DNA of 5,626 bases from Gallionellaceae bacterium CG11_big_fil_rev_8_21_14_0_20_60_62 (GTDB lineage: Bacteria > Pseudomonadota > Gammaproteobacteria > Burkholderiales > Gallionellaceae), in NCBI GenBank assembly GCA_002787455.1, contig PCWU01000086.1, positions 1-5,626 of the forward strand, in the 5' to 3' direction. Position 1 is the first letter of the stretch. Each line of letters opens with the position of its first letter. The notes under the pieces are model-generated. The model worked only from the letters and a program-made list of their open reading frames with translations. It was not told the origin of the DNA and ran no database searches. Below, piece by piece: positions 5,519 to 5,626 of this stretch. Made by a program: the position numbers and the translations under genes.

Positions 5519-5626
5519 ATGCCTTTTGCCAAACGCGTCAGCAAACATTTTGACGACAGCGCCGCCGTCAACCTGCAAAGCAAGCAGGTGTTGGCCGCGC
5601 CCATCGCGCGTGCCGCGCAGGCAATG
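5519..5626 (+). CDS. SIS-domain protein, DiaA/GmhA (phosphoheptose isomerase) type, N-terminal fragment
   Basis: Only the first 36 codons are in the window; the frame is open to the edge. The visible residues, RVSKHFDDSAAVNL followed by APIARAAQAM, fit the N-terminal helices of DiaA and GmhA, which begin with R-[IV]-x(3)-F-x(2)-S and reach an I-x-RAA motif about 20 residues later. Position supports this: in E. coli diaA directly follows lpoA-yraN. DiaA is a DnaA-binding tetramer that promotes timely replication initiation; GmhA isomerises sedoheptulose 7-phosphate for lipopolysaccharide heptose. The catalytic and sugar-binding parts lie beyond the edge, so the two cannot be told apart here. 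The gap to yraN is 33 bases, with a good ribosome-binding site, and co-transcription is likely. Confidence 0.75.
   Translation, partial: MPFAKRVSKHFDDSAAVNLQSKQVLAAPIARAAQAM

Overview
The window is GC-rich, densely coding chromosomal DNA from a Gram-negative proteobacterium. A betaproteobacterium is my best guess, from the short LpoA-type lipoprotein and the gene order; this is inference, not a taxonomic identification. All genes belong to recognisable families. I found no RNA gene, insertion sequence, phage gene, CRISPR array or attachment site, and no gene-free stretch longer than about 75 bases.

Left part (about 1-3002, minus strand): a two-gene tripartite efflux operon. An AcrA-type membrane-fusion lipoprotein is followed 8 bases later by an AcrB-type RND permease that runs off the left edge after 622 residues. 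The permease ribosome-binding site overlaps the adaptor stop codon, so the two are probably translationally coupled. A candidate promoter sits in the short gap before the adaptor gene. No TetR-type repressor gene and no outer-membrane channel gene are visible; a channel gene could lie beyond the left edge.

Middle (3075-3935, minus strand): rsmI, the 16S rRNA C1402 ribose 2'-O-methyltransferase. It reads in the same direction as the efflux operon with no clear terminator between them.

Right part (3930-5626, plus strand): a divergent cluster of an LppC/LpoA-family lipoprotein (likely penicillin-binding-protein activator), yraN (UPF0102, nuclease-like fold, function unknown) and the first 36 codons of a SIS-domain protein of the DiaA/GmhA type. 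This matches the E. coli order rsmI <> lpoA-yraN-diaA, an old conserved neighbourhood linking ribosome modification, wall synthesis and replication or sugar-phosphate isomerisation.

The most interesting part is regulatory architecture rather than a new gene system. The rsmI and lpoA start codons abut on opposite strands, so each gene's promoter must lie inside the other's coding sequence. A consensus TATAAT box for lpoA is embedded in rsmI codons. Two compact inverted repeats sit at the lpoA/yraN and yraN/SIS junctions. I see no convincing evidence for a previously undescribed system.
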